Part shown: piece after piece, positions 51,900 to 62,570 of the stretch
Numbering within the stretch: position 1 is the first letter of the stretch
Layout: every line of letters begins with the position of its first letter
Assembly: GCA_037127315.1 (NCBI GenBank)
Contig: JBBBDQ010000420.1
Span: forward strand, 4,273,001 to 4,337,000
From: Ascarosepion bandense
Lineage: Eukaryota; Mollusca; Cephalopoda; Sepiida; Sepiidae
Direction: 5' to 3'
Length of the DNA: 64,000 nt
Position numbers and translations under genes: made by a program
Notes under the pieces: model-generated
What the model was told of the DNA's origin: nothing
The model's input: only the letters and a program-made list of their open reading frames with translations
The model's database searches: none

Positions 51900-52204
51900 T
51901 TTGGTGTACTTTGTGGTGCAGTGGATAACCGCTCGGAAGGAGAAATCGGAGAGACGAGATAGAATTCCAGTTGAATTTGTTACATTCACCTTCACGAAAA
52001 TACACTTGGAAAAGATATGAACCCGATGCTTCTCCTTCAAGCTATGGGCTAAATTGCAGAACAGATTGGGTTTTATAGCCCTGATTGGCAACCTATCTAC
52101 AGCAGAAAATAATGGCAACCAACTGCGGGAAAAATCTTCTGCCCAGTCAGTCATGTCACTTTCGAGACATGATCGCCCAAGCGTATGACACTTAAGTGAG
52201 TGAG
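51900..52204 (+). mobile_element. SINE-B, full-length-like
   Basis: Head ttgtggtgcagtggataac at 51911-51929 with a consensus-like A box, gagacgagatagaattccag, all middle blocks, and gacatgatcgcccaagcgta with tgacacttaagtg at the end. Confidence 0.85.
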
Positions 52205-52824
52205 AGTTTCTTAAGATTATGATAAATATCACAAAACCGATAAATAAAATAAATGCTAAACAACATCTATAAGGGAAAGTGAGAAAACATTTTTACCAGA
52301 ATTGGTTCGATAATTATTCTTAACTTCACCAACAACATGAATTCCTTTACTGTGGACTTGACACCGCCACAAGAAATTTGATCTTAACATATAACAAGAT
52401 AGAAATTTAAATAATACACCAAAAATGTTAATATTACAAAAATGAAAGCACATCAAACCTACTTAATCTTTATAAAGACAAAGAAAAAATTAACCCCTAC
52501 TATTACGAAAAACAAGATTTCATTTCCTAACTCAAATATTAAAAACAGCTGTTGGTGAGATCTGAATCAATGAAAAAATAATCATTAGAAAACACGTGTA
52601 TAACTAATATTTGCATCATATTAATCTGCAACAATTACAACAAAAAATTCAAAATCTTCTCGTTAACAAATCGAAATTCGAAAAGCTTCAAAATTAAAAA
52701 AGTTTTCTTGACATCGTAAAAGCAAGTGAATAAAAACGTCACCGCTAGCATTTTTAAAATAGGAACCATAAATTGTTTAAAATACAATCCCTGTATTCTA
52801 CTCCCCTGGCTATTATATGGAAAA
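52205..52824. other. AT-rich stretch, no gene recognised
   Basis: Nothing assigned. Confidence 0.4.
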
Positions 52825-52935
52825 GTAAAACCCTTATTTACCTTGTTTGGACTGCTGTCCTCGTTTTTATTACCATGTTTACGATGTTTCGGCCGTTGTA
52901 CGCTCCGGCCATATTGAGGTGCTAAAAATTTTAAC
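52825..52935 (-). mobile_element. SINE-C 3' module, antisense
   Basis: Plus view: ttggactgctgtcctcg, accatgtttacgatgtttcg, gccgttgtacgctccggcc; the reverse of ggccggagcatacaacgact... at 53171. Confidence 0.75.
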
Positions 52936-52944
52936 ATGAACTCT

Positions 52945-53285
52945 TAGGGACACATAGTGGATATAAGCGTTTGTTAGTTCCAATGACTTGATCCAAAGAG
53001 TTGTGAGATCAATAACTGGCTGCAGCAGTGATATAAAAATAACTTAAAGAGCTGAGTTAAAGGGAGATAACTACATGTGATCCGGAAGTGGCATTGCACA
53101 TGGAATGAGAATGGTACACCCCAGGTGATTTAAATAAAGGGTTTGGTTCGAAATTCCAACACCTGAAGAAGGCCGGAGCATACAACGACTGAAACATCGT
53201 AAACATGGCAATAAAGATGAGGACAACAGTCTGAACAATGTAAATAACATAAATATTAATTCATCTCAGAAGTATAGAAAAACGT
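52945..53285 (+). mobile_element. SINE-C, full-length-like
   Basis: Head gacacatagtggatataagc, then gtgagatcaataactggctg (B-box-like), gagttaaagggagataacta, acctgaagaaggccggagca, gactgaaacatcgtaaacat, gaggacaacagtctgaacaa and the terminal ttcatctcagaagtat. Confidence 0.8.
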
Positions 53286-53509
53286 AAAACCCCATAAAAC
53301 TAACAATCCCCGACTACCAATTTCTTAAATTTCTGCTTCAATAAACTAGTTATCTAAATCTCCTAATATTATTTTATTGTTGTATTTCCCTAATTAACTA
53401 CATTGTTTATTTCACCCAGGAATTTACCAGGCGAGATCGCTATCAAGAATATTATGCGTAGAAACATAGCCATGTGGATCCAAACAAAACTTATATGATT
53501 AATTACCGT
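53286..53509. other. no gene recognised
   Basis: Nothing assigned. Confidence 0.35.
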
Positions 53510-53890
53510 TTTATTTTTCACGAATTCGCCCAAACAAGACGATAATTCCACTAAGGGACTACTGAGAATGAATGAAAATGAAAGAAATTTTAGAAGAATC
53601 TGGAAACACAATCCTAAGCAGAAAACAAAGCACAAAACACTAACCCAGTTCAAAACCCGGAGAGGAGTGTGAGCCGAACGATAGGCGAACCTATCTACTC
53701 CTATTAGAAAAAAAAATAGTATATAAAAGACGTTTCAAAAGAGTTTAGGCAAAGACGTTAGAAGTGCAGTGTAGAATTAATTTTAGAAAGAGCCGGAAAC
53801 CGCTTCCTAAAGCGGAAACAATTCATAAATCTCCAGCCATGTTATAAAAGGGAGGACTATGAACCGAACGATAGGCAAATCTATTTGTAA
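53510..53890 (-). mobile_element. diverged SINE-A dimer, antisense
   Basis: cgcccaaacaagacgataat (tail, reversed), ggaaacacaatcctaagcag, gagtgtgagccgaacgatag and ctatctactcctatt form unit 1 (to 53707); agccggaaaccgcttcctaa, gaaccgaacgataggcaaat form unit 2 (about 53755-53890). Older or a different subfamily: roughly 25% different from other copies by eye. Confidence 0.65.
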
Positions 53891-54620
53891 ATTTGAACTT
53901 GAAATAGACAAATCTCTACCTTTCCTCGACATCTTATTAATATGCAGCCAAACGGATCTTCAAATTATTTAGTTGACTACCATATTAGACATTTCCTTTC
54001 AAACCTGAGTAATAACAGCAGTAAACACACTGATAATAATAACAACATTAATATCTTTCACAAAAATCAAATGCATCGTAATTATAAACAGGATGAATCT
54101 TCATTCTGAAACATCATTTAAAAATACGCAATTCCCGTCCACATAAACAAAAAAATTAAATTATCTATTACACTAAATTTAAAACAACAATTCACCCGCG
54201 AGATCCAAACTCCAACGAACCAATATTATTTACGAATTCACATATGCTTTGAAGAACTCCTTTCTTGATCCTAATTTCGTAAATATTTATACCGACTATA
54301 ACACTACGAAACTAACTCGAAGACTGACGATACATCTCTCTCGGTGGAGCTCAGTTCGGTCTCACTTAAACGCACACCTAAACTACCTTTTCCTACCAAA
54401 CCCTATCCGGAACTTGTTGAGAATATAAATATCATAGCATCCGACACATGCAAAAAAAAAATATTTAAAATAATGGAGGGCTTATTAATAAAAACGAAAT
54501 ACCCAAAACTTAATAACATCAGTTACGAACACGCTAACAACATGCTTACCGTGTTCGGTACATAACACACTCAATACTCCACATTATACATAACATCACT
54601 TACATTGTTACACGAAAAGA
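53890..54620 (+). mobile_element. Penelope-like element fragment, third type
   Basis: Begins with KFELEIDKSLPFLDILL (53890-53940), the 'LPFLD.L' block at the end of PLE reverse transcriptases, and ends with an endonuclease C-terminus (54344-54565). In between many stops. Different in sequence from the PLE remnants at 1315 and 23612. Confidence 0.6.
54190..54565 (+). pseudogene. PLE GIY-YIG endonuclease C-terminal part
   Basis: Frame-shifted: NTTKLTRRLTIHLS (about 54300-54340) with the conserved arginine block, then LSSVSLKRTPKLPFP and CKKKIFKIMEGLLIKTKYPK followed by LNNISYEHANNMLTVF in the open frame 54344-54565. The 'I.E.LLIK..KP.LN' ending is typical of these endonucleases and includes the presumed catalytic Glu (in MEGLLIK). 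The YIG box itself is not readable. Confidence 0.6.
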
Positions 54621-54869
54621 TGTCTAAAAAGTATAGCCAAAAGAGCTAGGATAAACAAAGCATTTAGATAATATTTTATAATTTATGTCCTCAGAAGAAA
54701 GAAATCATGAGATGACATGAAAAATTACATAGAAAACTTAAACATCACACCTTGTCTGTCATTTTTAATGAAACCTGTATTAAAAAGGATTGATGCCCAA
54801 ATATTATATATAATGGCCACTCATACTCGAGGATACGCATCTAACATGCCGACTAGCTAATCCCCACTA

Positions 54870-55065
54870 CAGGTACCTGCTCAGGCACACTTGTGTTTGC
54901 TCAACACCCACAGAACCCAAATGTGGTTTATACTGCAACTACGATGAGTGGATCTTAGTGAAGGTTTTTGGGAGAGAGCACCTTCTCTGGCGTAAACAAC
55001 AGTCTGAACAAGGCCTAGACGCTCACTTCGACAAAGTAAACAATGTCTATATAAACATGAAAACA
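54870..55065 (+). repeat. repeat J copy 2
   Basis: gctcaggcacacttgtgttt, gtttatactgcaactacga and acaacagtctgaacaaggc; partner of 29630-29815. Confidence 0.6.
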
Positions 55066-55835
55066 ACGATTCTTGTTAAAATTATCAAATATATCATTAT
55101 ACAATTATAATGATCGTGTGCTAAATCTCGCTAATATTGTTTTAGGTCCAAGTTTTCTAAACTCAGTAGCTAATCTCTCATCAGAAATATTTAATTCGTT
55201 TCATCCAGAATAAATAAATAAAAAATGGGAGTAGATAAATGGGGAACTGACAGATTAGGAATGACTCAGGTGGTAGTGATAAGAAAAGCGAAGATCTTGC
55301 CTTATATACTGGATTCACTTGCTAAAAACAGGCGCTAAAAACAACAATGCTTATTGTTTCGTACCTCCCGTTTTGGCCTCAATTATCTGCATGGCTGGTT
55401 ATGCAATGATTAAAGTGACTAACTTCTAGCCGTCGTATCAGAAGGAAACTAAACAATGAGTTTACAAGCTAAATGTTTACACCAACTGCTCAAATGATTT
55501 TTTTGTAATTTTTCTTTTTTGACTTGTTCACTTTTTATTTCTCATTCCCCACACAGGAATGAAATTAGATAAAGGAAACTTTTCGGAAACCGTCGATGGT
55601 TGTCCTAACACAGAGGTTCTAATTCCCACACAAGTCGGCGGGGGGGGGGGGGGGTTATTCAGTTAGAGAAACTTCTATTTATCTATATTTATTGACCATT
55701 TATTGGCATTCTATTGAATATTAAAGATGTTTCATTTTTTTTTTCATTTTAAAGAAAGTTAATACACCTGTATTCGCGTTTAAAAATCCATCAACATTTT
55801 CTATTGTAATTTAATTTGTAAGTATTTGTCTATAT
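55066..55835. other. no gene recognised; poly-G run
   Basis: A run of about 14 G lies at 55640-55653. Otherwise nothing. Confidence 0.4.
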
Positions 55836-56035
55836 TTCTGAGATGAGGTAATATCTATACTATTCATCTTTGTTGCCATTTGCACGACGTTTCGGCCGTT
55901 CTGCGCTCTGGTCTTCTTCAGGTACTAGAGATTTCAAACCGAACCCTTTATTAAAATCATATTGCAATTGCAATATGAACTCTGCTACAAAAGGGTTACT
56001 GAACATTAGGTTTATAAATCCAAAAAGTTCAGTTG
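55836..56035 (-). mobile_element. SINE-C/E-type 3' module, antisense
   Basis: Plus view: tatttctgagatgaggtaat (the shared 3' end), ttgttgccatttgcacgacg, tttcggccgttctgcgctct, then gggttactgaacattaggtt as in the composite SINE at 36650. It has an internal palindrome attgcaattgcaat (55961-55974). Confidence 0.75.
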
Positions 56036-56037
56036 TG

Positions 56038-56325
56038 CTTAAGGACACGTAGCTTATTTGGGTTAGTTTCTGTGACTTGACCCAAAGAGTCGTGAGTTCA
56101 ATACCAGGCTACAGTAGTGGTGAACAAGTAACTTACAGGGTTAGAGGAAGATAACTCATGACTACCAAAAGAGGCACCACTAAGCAAGGAATGAAGATCA
56201 TATACCCTAGTGATTGTAATAAAGGGTTCGGTTCGAAATTTTTAGCACCTGAAGAAGGTGGAATCGTCGTACAAATGGCAACAAAGATGAGGAGAATAGT
56301 CCGAATAATGTAGATACTTTCAATT
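56038..56325 (+). mobile_element. SINE-C, full-length-like
   Basis: gacacgtagcttatttgggt, cgtgagttcaataccaggct (B box), gttagaggaagataactcat, aagggttcggttcgaaattt, acctgaagaaggtggaatcg and gaggagaatagtccgaataa. Confidence 0.8.
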
Positions 56326-57055
56326 TGTAAGCTATTTCAATTTTCAAAATCCTTCTATAAAAAATAATCCATGCAAATATGAAGCGATTGGAATCATAAG
56401 GTGCTTTCCGCCGCAAAATAAAAAACGAGAAAATCGTGTTTAAATTTTGTCGACATTCGAAATGACATAATGTTTAATTTATTTTAGATTAAACACTTAG
56501 TTTTTGTAAAAGGCAGCTAAAAGCATTTACTTTAACATACAAACACGGACAGTTTTTACAAACATGGCGGAAACTACCTTCTTGTACTAAAGGCCTCATA
56601 CTAATATGGAAATAAATGCATATTATTTGGAATGCATCTTTCGTGTCGCACTATCTTGGAAAGTTGGGGATGATATTTTGACTTATGATGCGAAGGTTGT
56701 ATTTGGCAAAAAAGGTTAAGAACCTTATGCGCTAACACACAGTCCCAAGTCATCGTGACCGAGGGTTTGAGCATACTGTCCTTGTCCAAACTGGCGATAA
56801 CGCGTTCTTTCCCAGTACTGTCAGCGTTGCATAGATGTATAAAATCGAGGATAGCTCTGTGTGTCTTGAACAAATACAAAATTAGGTTGTGCAGAAGTCT
56901 GCCAGAAATCAGCAGTTAACCAACCTAGACTCTACAGTCCCGTAAGTCTGATGGCTTCCTACAAGTAGATGCTTTAAAAATCCCTATCCGAACGCAGAGA
57001 ATATGGAACTCATAAAAAATAAAGCATCGAAGACAACAAGGTTTAACAAATCGCT
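56326..57055. other. apparently single-copy stretch, no gene assigned
   Basis: A 92-codon minus-strand frame (56879-56601) has varied composition and no repeats, but I recognise no motif and no exon signals, so it is not called. Confidence 0.35.
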
Positions 57056-57056
57056 G

Positions 57057-57083
57057 CTTTTTTTTTTTTTTTTTTTTTTTTTT
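57057..57083 (+). repeat. poly-T run
   Basis: About 27 T residues. Confidence 0.95.
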
Positions 57084-57135
57084 ACTAACATCTCTTTCTT
57101 TTCCGTTTATCTTGCTTTTCATGTATATTTACTAT

Positions 57136-57418
57136 CTTGTCGTGAAGTGGATATCAGCACGGAACGAGAAATCGGAGAGCCGAGTTCGAATTCCACTTAC
57201 ATTCACTTACATACAAATACTGTTGGGAAATCCGTCGCGTCTCCCTCCAGCTATGGTTTAAATAGCGGAACAGATTGAGTTCTATAACCTTGGTTGGCAA
57301 CCAGTCTATCGCAGAAAGTAATGGCAAGCTGCTGCGGGAAATCTTCTGCCAAATCAGTCATGTCTCTTTCGAGACTTAATCGCTCAAGTGTGTATCACGT
57401 ATGGCACTTAACTGATAA
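57136..57418 (+). mobile_element. SINE-B, full-length-like
   Basis: tgtcgtgaagtggatatcag (A box), gagagccgagttcgaattcc (B box), agcggaacagattgagttct, cagtctatcgcagaaagtaa, cagtcatgtctctttcgaga and gtatcacgtatggcacttaa. Confidence 0.85.
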
Positions 57419-57756
57419 TAGTGAATTAGTAGTAGCATACTAGTGTTTTCAACTAATGAACAATAGTACCAAACAATAACAGCCCAGCCTTTGGCTTGAG
57501 CACTCCATCGTAGAGATGCTGGTTAAATAAGTTAGAGTGTCAAAATGAAACTTGATTTTACAGCTTAGAAATTACGAGGAAAGCAATATATATTTATAAA
57601 TCGGTTGTGGGGTTTGGTTGTGTGATAAGCAGGCGGTAAGCGCTGTTGGTGTTTGCAAAAAAAAAAAAATGAATGACTTGTTTGACATCTCGATCAAAAG
57701 TTGGTCTTCGATTTCGTTTTAAACACTGCATTCTCATGACTAAAGTTTAATGATAT
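57419..57756. other. no gene recognised
   Basis: Nothing assigned; poly-A run at 57657-57669. Confidence 0.4.
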
Positions 57757-58056
57757 CTATGTGCGTTGTGGTGTAATGGATGTCGGTTCGGAATGGAAAA
57801 GCGGGGAGCCTATTTCGAATTGCAATCAAATTTATTTTTATTCATTTACGCACAAATAAGCTTAGGAAATGTATTAATCCATCTCTTCTCCTTCCTCCTA
57901 GGGGTTGAAAAGCAGGACAGACTAGATTCTGTAGCCTTGGTTGGCATTCAGTCTACCGCAAAAATTAATGGCAACCTACTGTGGGAAAATCTTCTGCTTA
58001 GTCAGTCATGGATCGAAAGGGACATGATCACCCGCGCGTGTATCACAATTAGCTGA
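57757..58056 (+). mobile_element. SINE-B, full-length-like
   Basis: gtgcgttgtggtgtaatgga (A box), gggagcctatttcgaattgc (degraded B box), then all middle blocks to cagtcatggatcgaaaggga and gtgtatcacaattagctgag. Confidence 0.8.
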
Positions 58057-58492
58057 GTAATGGAAGCATAAAATCAACGACATTTTTTAGAATTTCCAAA
58101 TATATTATTAGAAAATGATATATGCTGCATATGATATCATATATTTTTTTATATGTCAAAATCACTGCAATTGTTAGAAAGTTTTAAAATTTTTGTTTTG
58201 TTGATCTACTAAGTGAGATGTAATTAAACAAAGTCTTACACGTAGTGAGATTCAACAACTGATGATGACAATGATGATGATGAAGATGACGACGTTCGTC
58301 CTTCACGAACGAAGGTAGCCACTTTTCTTCACACTTTACTAATAGATATTTTGTGTCTAGGGATGGCTAAGCAGACCAATCTTTGCTCTGAATTCTCTGC
58401 TCCAGAGTGGGTATGGAATGTCTGGCTAGGAAGGAAGGGTTAACCTGTCCTTCCGGTATTGATACTAAAACTAAAATAAAAGCCAATGAAAT
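58057..58492. other. no gene recognised
   Basis: A (GAT/GAC) trinucleotide-rich stretch at 58262-58292. Otherwise nothing. Confidence 0.4.
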
Positions 58493-58563
58493 GTTTTTTT
58501 TTTTGTTTTTTTTTTTGGGGGGGGGGTTTTTTTTGTTGTTGTTTTTTTTTGGGGGGGGGGTTA

Positions 58564-58606
<43 letters not shown>
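58493..58606. repeat. poly-T / poly-G / (TA)n low-complexity block
   Basis: Alternating T and G homopolymers (58493-58561) then TA (58566-58605). Such tracts are also prone to sequencing error. Confidence 0.9.
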
Positions 58607-58614
<8 letters not shown>

Positions 58615-58621
58615 ATCGTTT

Positions 58622-59640
58622 TAACCGAAACAACTTAATACCGCCACGAGTGCACAGGGGAGTTACATTGAGATAAAATGAAAGAAAAATAAACATGGGT
58701 CAGGTTACCGGGGATGTCGAAAAAAGGATTAGAGAAAGCTGAGAACCAAGAAGATAGAAGATGACAATTGACGTTGCACTTTTGGAGATTGTAGCTATCA
58801 GACAAGCAAGTATATTGAAAAATGTTCATCAGGCGGGAAGGGCGATAGAAGAAACTGTTAGAATAGAAAAGGGCGGTTATATTTTACTAATTTGCCAGTA
58901 AATTGCTGGGACCTAGTTGTCAATCTAGTAGCACGGGTAAATTCATGTGGTCGATGCACCAGGAAAAGAAGTTCATTGAAACAGAAGCCGTGAAAATATT
59001 TGTAGAAAAGACAGAGGGAAGTCACATTGCGACAGTGATAAAGTGACTGAAATCAAGCTGCTATATCGGGATCGATTACATTGCAGATTTCCTCTGGATT
59101 TTGTCGAGACTAGATATGGCAAAAGTATCCAATGCACGGACGAATGGTAGATTTATAAATGTGCAAGATGTGTACAGACGAAAAAAAAAACTCAGGGCCC
59201 AAAATAGTGATCCCACCTTCATAGCAGTAGATGTAGCTAATGTTTCCATGTAGTCGTTTCAGTTGAGGTCGGTTGAGATAGTGAGGCCAAAAAGGCGCAG
59301 TGGGTTGCTTTTTGTAAGACTAGCGTTATCCATAAAGATGGAAGATAGGAATGTTTCTTTATGGTGGTTATGGGAGAGCAGCTACGTTTTGGAAGCATTT
59401 AAATCTACGAGTCACTTCTTAACCCAATCTATCACAGATCGGAGATGCTTTCCGGGAGTAGTAATGAGGTTTACTTTGAAAGCCTTGGCAGATTTCTTAT
59501 TGAAACGAGAGTAGATGATAGTCTCATTTGTATGTATGCCTACTTGTAAACTGATTGCGTCAAGAAGATCATTGATGAAGATCAGCAAAAGCGTAGCACC
59601 TAGGATGGAGCCTTGAGGTACGTTTTAATAAGTTCTCTTT
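58622..59640 (-). mobile_element. LINE-J copy, antisense, longest RT coverage in the window
   Basis: Plus view starts with the reversed tail (taataccgccacgagtgcac), continues through the 3' UTR and C-terminal RT, and reaches the RT palm near 59640. Confidence 0.75.
58980..59640 (-). pseudogene. LINE-J reverse transcriptase, broken
   Basis: Reverse complement from 59640: PQGSILGATLLLIFINDLLD (RT motif before the catalytic box; about 59618-59560), then LQVGIHTNETIIYS, where the YADD box is replaced by HTNE, NKKSAKAFKVN, VIDWVKKWLVDLNASKT, HKETFLSSIFMDN, and KVGSLFWALSFFFRLYTSCT in shifting frames, finishing with the DKIQRKS-like block near 59090. Catalytic aspartates are lost and there are several frame breaks. 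It supplies the region that is deleted in copy 1 (205-711). Confidence 0.7.
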
Positions 59641-59814
59641 ATATTTTAAGACGTTCAAAGATTCATTGTTTTCTCCTGGCCTTATACAAGTTTCTTTTTA
59701 TTCAATATCTTATCATGTTAAAAACCGTATGCAATTAATATAACATGAAAAAGGAAATAACTGACAACAAAAAGATTAGCAGCAGGATGACAAAAAGAAA
59801 CGATAAAGCCTATT
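59641..59814. other. short spacer
   Basis: AT-rich; nothing assigned. Confidence 0.4.
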
Positions 59815-59990
59815 TAAAAATGAAGTTGAAGCAAGCCTTCACTATATACTGTGAGGGTCAAATTTTCTAAGCCTTCTTTCTCCATTATGTGCCCTAGATA
59901 TTTCAACTGTTTCTTTCTAATGTTACGCATCGGTGTACTTTTGTTTCCATTTTCTTTAAAACATCTTCGCTGTTTACATTTTAAACAATA
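59815..59990 (-). mobile_element. RTE-like LINE scrap
   Basis: Minus strand KENGNKSTPMRNIRKKQLKY followed by LGHIMEKEGLENLTLTV corresponds to METKRKLILGIRKRQLKFLG...GLENLLLTG of 45243-45767; about 60 codons only. Confidence 0.7.
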
Positions 59991-60069
59991 ACGAAAATTC
60001 AATTATTACTTGGAATATTGTAGCTAAATTCAAATCTTGCAACGGACAAACAGATAGAAGTAACCTATG

Positions 60070-60812
60070 CTTTTTAGAAAACCTTGTCACCGAATCCCTT
60101 GCTAAATCCGCTGCTATGAAAGTCGGTTCTCTGTGTAGGGCCTGGAAGTTTTTTCAGTCTAAATCTATCTTGCACATTTATAAATCTACCATCCGCCCGT
60201 GCATTGAATACTGCTGCCATATCTGGTCGGGTGCCCCTGCTGTTCTCCTCGGGCTTCTCGATAAAGTTCAGAGGAGGATCTGTAATGTGATAGATACCGA
60301 CTTGGCAGACCGCCTGTAGTCTCTCTCCCACCGGCGCGACGTGGCTTCCCTGTGTCTCTTCTATAAATACTTTCACGGCTTCTTCTCCGATGAACTTAGA
60401 TCACTGGTGCTCCCTAAATACAAATTTGAACGAGATACTAGATTAGCAACTAGATCCCACCCTTTTACAGTGAAACCGATAAAATGCAGCCGTAACTTCT
60501 ACTCCAACAGTTTCTTTCCTCGCACTTCCCGACTGTGGAATTCTCTTCCACATGATTGCTTCCCCGACGGCTACAATCTCCAGGAGCTTAAATGTAAGGT
60601 TCAATAGACACCTCGTAACACACTAACCTGCTCTCATTCTATCAAACACTCTTCCCATCTGCCCAACCCTCATCCTCGGTATCCTTACTCATCTGTCACC
60701 TTCCTCCTGACATTCCCTATGTCTAAACACTCCTTCTCTTTACCTTCCCCTATGTAGCCCCATGCGCAATAGTGGCAGTGGAATGCCTTGCTTGGGGTGA
60801 GATGATTAAAAA
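60070..60812 (+). mobile_element. LINE-J copy, 5' truncated, with complete 3' end
   Basis: Starts about LVTESLAKSAAMKVGSLCRA and runs to the tail (ccccatgcgcaatagtggca, ccttgcttggggtgagatga) and a poly-A of nine (60804-60812). Confidence 0.85.
60089..60607 (+). pseudogene. LINE-J RT C-terminal domain
   Basis: KVGSLCRAWKFFQSKSILHI, YKSTIRPCIEYCCHIWSGAP, LLDKVQRRICNVIDTDLADR, then a TAG at 60317-60319 (expected Q of RLQSLSHRR), then in the same frame SLSHRRDVASLCLFYKYFHG, FFSDELRSLVL, FTVKPIKCSRNFYSNSFFPR, TSRLWNSLPHDCFPDGYNLQ and a natural stop at about 60605. Only one stop and no frameshift, so it is the best preserved LINE-J C-terminus in the window. Confidence 0.85.
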
Positions 60813-60950
60813 AAAAATCTTAAGCCATATAAGTGATCCTAATCTACTTAAGAAAAAATCGATTTAATGACTACATGCTGATATAGAAAAACATACTAAT
60901 TATACTCTTAAACCCCGATTGATATAGATTCCTCTATACGTTTACTTCAT

Positions 60951-60954
<4 letters not shown>
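60813..60954. other. AT-rich spacer
   Basis: Nothing assigned. Confidence 0.4.
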
Positions 60955-60998
<44 letters not shown>

Positions 60999-61001
60999 TC
61001 C
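60955..61001 (+). repeat. (TTTC)n microsatellite
   Basis: About 11-12 units. Confidence 0.97.
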
Positions 61002-61439
61002 CACTCTTTTACTTCCCCCTTTCTTTCTCTTCCCCGCAAACATTACGATTAATAATTATGAATTACGCCCCTTTAATTTTCGCTCCCCGCATTCTAATAT
61101 TGTTAATTTTTTACTTATCATTTTTAATGTTTATTTTAAATTTTTAAATTTATTTTTTTAATATTTAATTTAAATTTTTTATTTTATTTTTTCTACGTGT
61201 AATCTTAAAACATTTAAAGTTTTAGATTTTATGATTTACCCCTCTTTGATGACTTCTACAAATATTTGAATGTTCTTTAATATTTTTTATCTTTTAATTT
61301 AAATTCTAAATTTTACCTCTAGTTTTAAATTTTTAATTTAATTTTTTTATTTACGTGTAACCTTAGATACTGACATTTTTATTTTTGTTATCAAAAAAGA
61401 AGTAACTTAATTTTATAAGATGTAATTCCCATGAACATC
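61002..61439. other. very AT-rich stretch, possible PLE 3' UTR
   Basis: attttta/aattt runs with occasional ctccccgc and acccctctttgatg words recall the AT-rich 3' segments after PLE endonucleases (1740-2100), but there is no alignable match. Confidence 0.25.
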
Positions 61440-61536
61440 GAGTAAACTTAAATTCGAATCTATTAAGCTGTCAGTTTGAAAAATACACCCGATGATTGCA
61501 TAACGCGTGAAATTTCAAGTCATGCCATCGACGTAG

Positions 61537-61545
<9 letters not shown>
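61440..61545 (-). repeat. repeat I copy, antisense, at (TA)n
   Basis: Reverse complement: taatctacgtcgatggcatg, atgcaatcatcgggtgtatt and caaactgacagctt, parallel to 39172-39290. Confidence 0.65.

Positions 61546-61573
<28 letters not shown>
61541..61573 (+). repeat. (TA)n microsatellite
   Basis: A second TA tract lies at 61676-61716. Confidence 0.97.
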
Positions 61574-61576
<3 letters not shown>

Positions 61577-61672
61577 GCTCAGTTCATGCTACATTGATCA
61601 CTGCTTTATTAACACCTGAATATTAATACTATACATAGCTGTACCCTGATATGTATATTTATTAATTCAAGT

Positions 61673-61716
<44 letters not shown>

Positions 61717-61721
<5 letters not shown>

Positions 61722-62085
61722 CTGCATATACTTTTTTGTGTGTTTATATGATTTTTTTATCTTTCCAGAACTTAAATTATATAAGAATTGTCCGAAAATT
61801 TTGATTTTTCGAGCGCTTTCGGTTATACTTTTAGCCATTATCAAGAATGAATTTTGTTTTACTTCTAACTAAATATGTGTAAAGTTTATGTATGTAATAT
61901 TATGTGCGTGTTATATTCTGAACACGGCAAGTATATTCTTACCATGTTCATAACTGATATTATTAAGTGTAGGATTTGTCTTTTTTATTAGTTTTGCCGG
62001 CATTATTTTTAATCTTCTTTTGATTGTCGTATCTAGGACAGATTTAGACGGTAGTTGATCGCGGGCAGAAGGTCGTCGAGAATTT
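61717..62085. other. possible element end; no gene
   Basis: ttttgatttttcgagcgctt and tcggttatacttttagccat (61800-61840) next to a TA tract look like a PLE-type terminus, from general recall only. Nothing else. Confidence 0.25.
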
Positions 62086-62570
62086 TTTTATTTTAATCAT
62101 ATCACCCCAAGCAAGGCGGTAACGCCACTGATGCACAGGGGGCTATGTAAGAGTGAAAAGATTGGAAAAGAGAAAGCCGGAAACCACATCCTAAACAGGG
62201 AACAAGGGATGAACCTCTTCACCTGTTCAACAGACGTAGGAGGAGCGTGGACCAGGCGATAATTTAGTCTATCTACTCCAATTGAAAAAAAGAAAAAAGA
62301 AAAGAGTAAAAAGATTGGAAAAGAGAAAGCCGGAAACCACACCCTAAACAGGGAACAAGGGATGAGCCTCTTCACTTGTTCAATAGATGTGGGTGCTGTG
62401 TGAACCGGGTAAATGATGAACTTATGCACAGGGGGCTATGTAAGAGTGAAAAGATTGGAAAAGACAAAGCCGGAAACCACATCCTAAACAGGGAACAAGG
62501 GATGAGCCTCTTCACCTGTTCAATAGACGTGGGTGCAGTGTGAACCGGGTAAATGATGAACTTATATCGT
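62086..62570 (-). mobile_element. SINE-A, three-unit antisense copy with a secondary duplication
   Basis: Unit with full tail 62096-62285, second unit 62290-62423, third 62424-62569. The last two share the unusual ending gtgaaccgggtaaatgatga (62399 and 62543), and the third starts with a stub of tail (gcacagggggctatgtaaga), so it arose by local duplication after insertion and not by the 142-base body repeat. Confidence 0.75.

Noticed and set aside
54881..55066. Minus-strand frame with several Cys and Arg residues
   Set aside because: Lies in repeat J and is not conserved in the copy at 29630.
56601..56879. 92-codon minus-strand frame
   Set aside because: Varied composition but no motif or exon signals that I can defend.
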